A DNA stretch of 8,144 bases, from NCBI GenBank assembly GCA_050942695.1, contig JBMNNU010000143.1:1-8144 (forward strand). The letters are read 5' to 3'. Shown here piece by piece: positions 5,766 through 8,144 of this stretch (its first letter is position 1; each line of letters starts with the position of its first letter). The notes beneath the pieces are model-generated. The model had not been told where the DNA came from. It saw only the letters and a list, made by a program, of their open reading frames with translations, and did no database searches. A program made the translations under genes and the position numbers. The DNA comes from JBMNNU01 sp050942695 (lineage in GTDB: Bacteria > Chloroflexota > UBA6077).

Positions 5766-6698
5766 ATGGCAATAAATATCAAAGAACTGGCCAAGAAAGA
5801 CGTCAAGTTCACCGCAGGCCATAGATTGTGCACCGGTTGCGGCCCAGCGCTCATCGCCAAGTGGACCATGCTAGCGGCGGCGGACTACAACGTAGCCATG
5901 AGCAGCGCCACCTGCTGCGTGGAGATCTCCAGCGTGGTGTTCCCCTACAGCAGTTGGAAGGTTTCCTGGTACCACAACGCGTTCGAGAACGCAGGAGCAG
6001 TGATCGGCGGCATTGAGGCAACCTACAAAGCGCTCAAGCGCAAGGGCAAGATAGACAAAGACTTCAAGTTCATCGCCATGGGTGGCGATGGTGGCACCTA
6101 CGACATCGGCTTCCAGTCGCTATCCGGTATGGCAGAGCGAGGCCACAACTGCCTCTACATCTGCTACGACAACAACGCGTACATGAACACCGGTATCCAG
6201 CGCTCGGGCGCAACCCCGAAGTACGCCTGGACTACAACATCCTATGTAGGCGACGCATACAAGGGCAAGCAGCAGCGACGGAAGGACCTTGTGTCCATCA
6301 TGGCTGCCCACGACATCCCCTACGTTGCGCAGGCGAGCGTCGGCTACTGGCGAGACTACATGACCAAGGTCCAGAAAGCCCTTGAGACCGACGGCCCCGC
6401 GTTCATTACAGTGTACGGCCCCTGCTGGCGCGGTTGGCGTGCAGAGACCCACGACACTGTGGAGCTAGGCCGATTGGCCGTCCAGACCAACTATTGGCCG
6501 CTGTTCGAGGTAGTGAACGGCAAGTGGCAGATGACCTACACCCCGCGAGAGACGAAGCCTCTCGCCGAGTTCCTCAAGCCACAGGGTCGTTTCAGCCACC
6601 TGTTCAGACCGGGCAACGAGGCCCTGCTTGAGGATTTCCAGAAGGAAGTCGATTTCAAGTGGGATCAGTTGCAGCGCCGAGTCAAAGCCAGCGAGTAG
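5766..6698 (+). CDS. porB: 2-oxoacid (pyruvate):ferredoxin oxidoreductase, beta subunit
   Basis: This is the beta subunit (310 residues), which binds the TPP diphosphate and the proximal [4Fe-4S] cluster. Likely cluster ligands are C22 and C25 (GHRLCTGCGP), a cysteine of the C50-C51 pair (SSATCCVEISS) and C220 (GPCWRGWR). The TPP/Mg motif is GGDGGTYDIGFQ (106-117, D108) with NNAYMNTGIQRSGATP (136-151). FENAGAVIGGIEATYKAL (73-90) and YWPLFEV near residue 244 are typical of the pyruvate-type family. Departures from the common PorB pattern are GCGP for GCGE, TCC for TGC and PCWRGW for PCPxGW. The start ATG has AGGAG at 5753-5757 overlapping the porA stop. It ends the por block; the next gene begins 113 nt later. 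Confidence 0.95.
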   Translation: MAINIKELAKKDVKFTAGHRLCTGCGPALIAKWTMLAAADYNVAMSSATCCVEISSVVFPYSSWKVSWYHNAFENAGAVIGGIEATYKALKRKGKIDKDFKFIAMGGDGGTYDIGFQSLSGMAERGHNCLYICYDNNAYMNTGIQRSGATPKYAWTTTSYVGDAYKGKQQRRKDLVSIMAAHDIPYVAQASVGYWRDYMTKVQKALETDGPAFITVYGPCWRGWRAETHDTVELGRLAVQTNYWPLFEVVNGKWQMTYTPRETKPLAEFLKPQGRFSHLFRPGNEALLEDFQKEVDFKWDQLQRRVKASE

Positions 6699-6722
6699 CT
6701 GTGCTTCATACCAGTTGAATGG

Positions 6723-6770
6723 AACAGAGCGTCGGGGCATTCCCTCCGGAGGTTGCTCCGGCGCTCTGTT
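6723..6770 (+). other. Long hairpin between porB and the glcD-like gene
   Basis: AACAGAGCG at 6723-6731 is a perfect complement of CGCTCTGTT at 6762-6770. Pairing continues inward through 6737/6756, for 15 bp with two G-U pairs. The 18-nt loop contains the 10-nt palindrome CCTCCGGAGG (6743-6752). No T-run follows (TTGCCCAATG), so a simple intrinsic terminator is not clear. It may be an attenuator, an mRNA-processing or stability element separating por from glcD expression, or a small repeat copy. No clear promoter was seen in 6699-6811. Confidence 0.55.
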
Positions 6771-6811
6771 GCCCAATGATAACTGTCAGCTTTCCAGCGA
6801 GGAGGCCGCAC

Positions 6812-8144
6812 ATGAATAGACAGGAGTTAATCGCTGAGCTCACCAGGATCGTAGGCGAAGAGGATGTGTTTGCCTCACGCAGAGACATCCTGGTGTACGA
6901 ATACGATTCTACGCCGGAAGCCTTTGAACCCGAGGTGGTGGTATTCCCCTCCAACGCCATTGAGGCTTCCGAAGTAATGGCACTAGCGGCAAAAGAGGGT
7001 AGACCTGTTATCGCCAGGGGAGCTGGCACCAACGTGTCGGGCGGGACACTTCCTGTTAAAGGGGGTATCGTTCTCGGTTGTAGCCGGATGACCAAGATCA
7101 AAGAGATCGACACGGCCAACGAGCGGTGCGAGGTCGAACCGGGAATCATCAATCTCGAGCTGCAGAACATTCTCGCCCCCCTGGGTTACCTCTATGCCCC
7201 TGACCCCGCTAGCCAAAAGGTATCTACATTGGGGGGTAACATCGGCGAGAACTCCGGAGGGCCGCACTGTCTCAAGTACGGTGTTACCACGAACCACGTG
7301 TATGGGCTCGAGGTAGTGCTGGCTGATGGCCAGGTGATCCACACAGGCGGCAAGGTGGAGGACAACCCCGGCTACGACCTAACGGGGTTATTGGTCGCAT
7401 CAGAGGGCACCCTGGGTGCTGTGACTTCAATGACACTCAGGTTGATGAGAGTGCCAGAGAAGATCAAGACGATGCTTGCGATCTTCGACAAGCTTGAGGA
7501 TTCGGGAAACGCCGTTTCCGATATCATAGCTGCAGGGATCATTCCGGCCACCTTAGAGATAATGGACAAGACCATCACCTGGGCAGTGGAAAACAGCTAC
7601 CACTCGGGCTTCCCCCTAGACGCTGAGGGCATCTTGATCATCGAGTTGGATGGACTTCAGGACGGGCAGGAGCGGCAATCCGAACAAATCGTTGAGATAT
7701 GCAAGAAAAACAATGTTAGAGAGATAAAGGTAGCCCAATCCGAGGCTGAGAGGAACATCCTATGGGCGGGCCGAAGGGGCGCTTTCGGCGCTGTAGCGCG
7801 GGTTGCTCCTATGTACTCTGTCCAAGATGGCGCTGTACCCCGTACCAAGCTCTCGGAGACGATGCTCAAGGTGGTCGAGATCGCCGACAAATGGGGGGTC
7901 AAAGTGGGCACCGTTGCCCATGCGGGCGACGGCAACCTCCACCCGCTGATTATGTACAATCCCAAGGACAAAGATGAGGTCGAGCGGGTACACAAAGCCG
8001 GCAAAGATATTTTGAAGCTGTGCCTCGAGATGGGAGGCACTCTGACCGGCGAGCATGGGATCGGCTTGGAGAAGCAAGACTCCATGGCTCTCCAGTTCGG
8101 CCCCGATGAGCTGTTTACGATGGGATTGATAAAGAAAACATTCG
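6812..8144 (+). CDS. GlcD-type FAD-linked oxidase (2-hydroxyacid dehydrogenase), partial at right edge
   Basis: This is a flavoprotein of the VAO/PCMH family, related to glycolate oxidase subunit GlcD and D-lactate dehydrogenase, which oxidises 2-hydroxyacids to 2-oxoacids. The 444 codons seen are open at the right edge; the family usually has about 455-500 residues, so only the extreme C-terminus is missing. The FAD-binding domain (about 35-215) has PVIARGAGTNVSGG (65-78) and GGNIGENSGGPHCLKYG (141-157). The C-terminal FAD-oxidase domain (about 215-444) has AHAGDGNLHP (H370) and TGEHGIGLEK (H415), the usual metal/substrate-site histidines. ATG at 6812 has GAGGAGG about 7 nt upstream. It is codirectional with por. 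A partner iron-sulfur subunit (GlcF-like) would be expected downstream, outside the window. Substrate (D-lactate, glycolate, 2-hydroxyglutarate and others) cannot be fixed from sequence. Confidence 0.93.
   Translation, partial: MNRQELIAELTRIVGEEDVFASRRDILVYEYDSTPEAFEPEVVVFPSNAIEASEVMALAAKEGRPVIARGAGTNVSGGTLPVKGGIVLGCSRMTKIKEIDTANERCEVEPGIINLELQNILAPLGYLYAPDPASQKVSTLGGNIGENSGGPHCLKYGVTTNHVYGLEVVLADGQVIHTGGKVEDNPGYDLTGLLVASEGTLGAVTSMTLRLMRVPEKIKTMLAIFDKLEDSGNAVSDIIAAGIIPATLEIMDKTITWAVENSYHSGFPLDAEGILIIELDGLQDGQERQSEQIVEICKKNNVREIKVAQSEAERNILWAGRRGAFGAVARVAPMYSVQDGAVPRTKLSETMLKVVEIADKWGVKVGTVAHAGDGNLHPLIMYNPKDKDEVERVHKAGKDILKLCLEMGGTLTGEHGIGLEKQDSMALQFGPDELFTMGLIKKTF

Noticed and set aside
4564..6698. 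Oxalate oxidoreductase as the identity of the por complex
   Set aside because: The gamma and delta subunits are separate genes, and PorA keeps the pyruvate-type Thr (YPIT) and NRTLSAP Arg. Without an alignment the pyruvate-type assignment is better supported, though oxalate or glyoxylate remains a testable alternative.
6723..6770. Simple intrinsic terminator ending the por operon
   Set aside because: The stem is strong but is followed by TTGCCCAATG rather than a T-run, and the next gene is codirectional with no evident promoter of its own.
6706..7170. Minus-strand open frame of 154 codons opposite the start of the glcD-like gene
   Set aside because: It covers the conserved FAD-binding region of the plus-strand gene and shows no family motif of its own.

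Overview
The window looks like an anaerobic bacterium of moderately high GC. The clues are a four-subunit, oxygen-sensitive 2-oxoacid:ferredoxin oxidoreductase, an FAD-linked 2-hydroxyacid dehydrogenase, bacterial-type sigma70 promoters and a TPP riboswitch. Chloroflexota or anaerobic Bacillota would fit, but the sequence alone does not settle the lineage.

Left side, minus strand (1-1500): a thiamine biosynthesis unit. Read in its own direction it runs: promoter (-35 at 1512-1517, -10 at 1488-1493), a complete TPP riboswitch aptamer (1463-1379), an 11-bp intrinsic terminator hairpin (1352-1327), a ThiE/TenI-family gene (1309-638), a 130-nt gap with a small hairpin, and thiG (507 to beyond the left edge). 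The aptamer strand 1450-1456 is exactly complementary to the terminator arm 1342-1348, so a classical TPP-controlled terminator/antiterminator switch can be read directly.

Centre (1500-1640): a compact divergent control region. A near-consensus plus-strand promoter (TTGACA, 17 nt, TATATT) lies back to back with the thi promoter, their -35 boxes 3 bp apart. Two small inverted repeats lie at and just after the predicted plus-strand start.

Right side, plus strand (1636-8144): an IclR-family regulator, a stand-alone formyl-THF hydrolase/formyltransferase-like protein overlapping it by 4 nt (ATGA), a 182-nt gap filled by a degenerate heptad/inverted-repeat element, then porG, porD, porA and porB tightly packed, a 113-nt gap with a 15-bp hairpin, and a GlcD-type FAD-linked oxidase cut by the right edge. 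All run the same way and may be one transcription unit.

Working model (inference): the FAD enzyme oxidises a 2-hydroxyacid such as lactate or glycolate to a 2-oxoacid. The TPP-dependent Por complex decarboxylates the 2-oxoacid to an acyl-CoA plus reduced ferredoxin. The formyl-THF enzyme links this to one-carbon/folate metabolism, and the IclR protein senses an acid metabolite. TPP, the Por cofactor, is the end product of the divergent thi operon. No CRISPR array, insertion sequence, tRNA or rRNA was seen.
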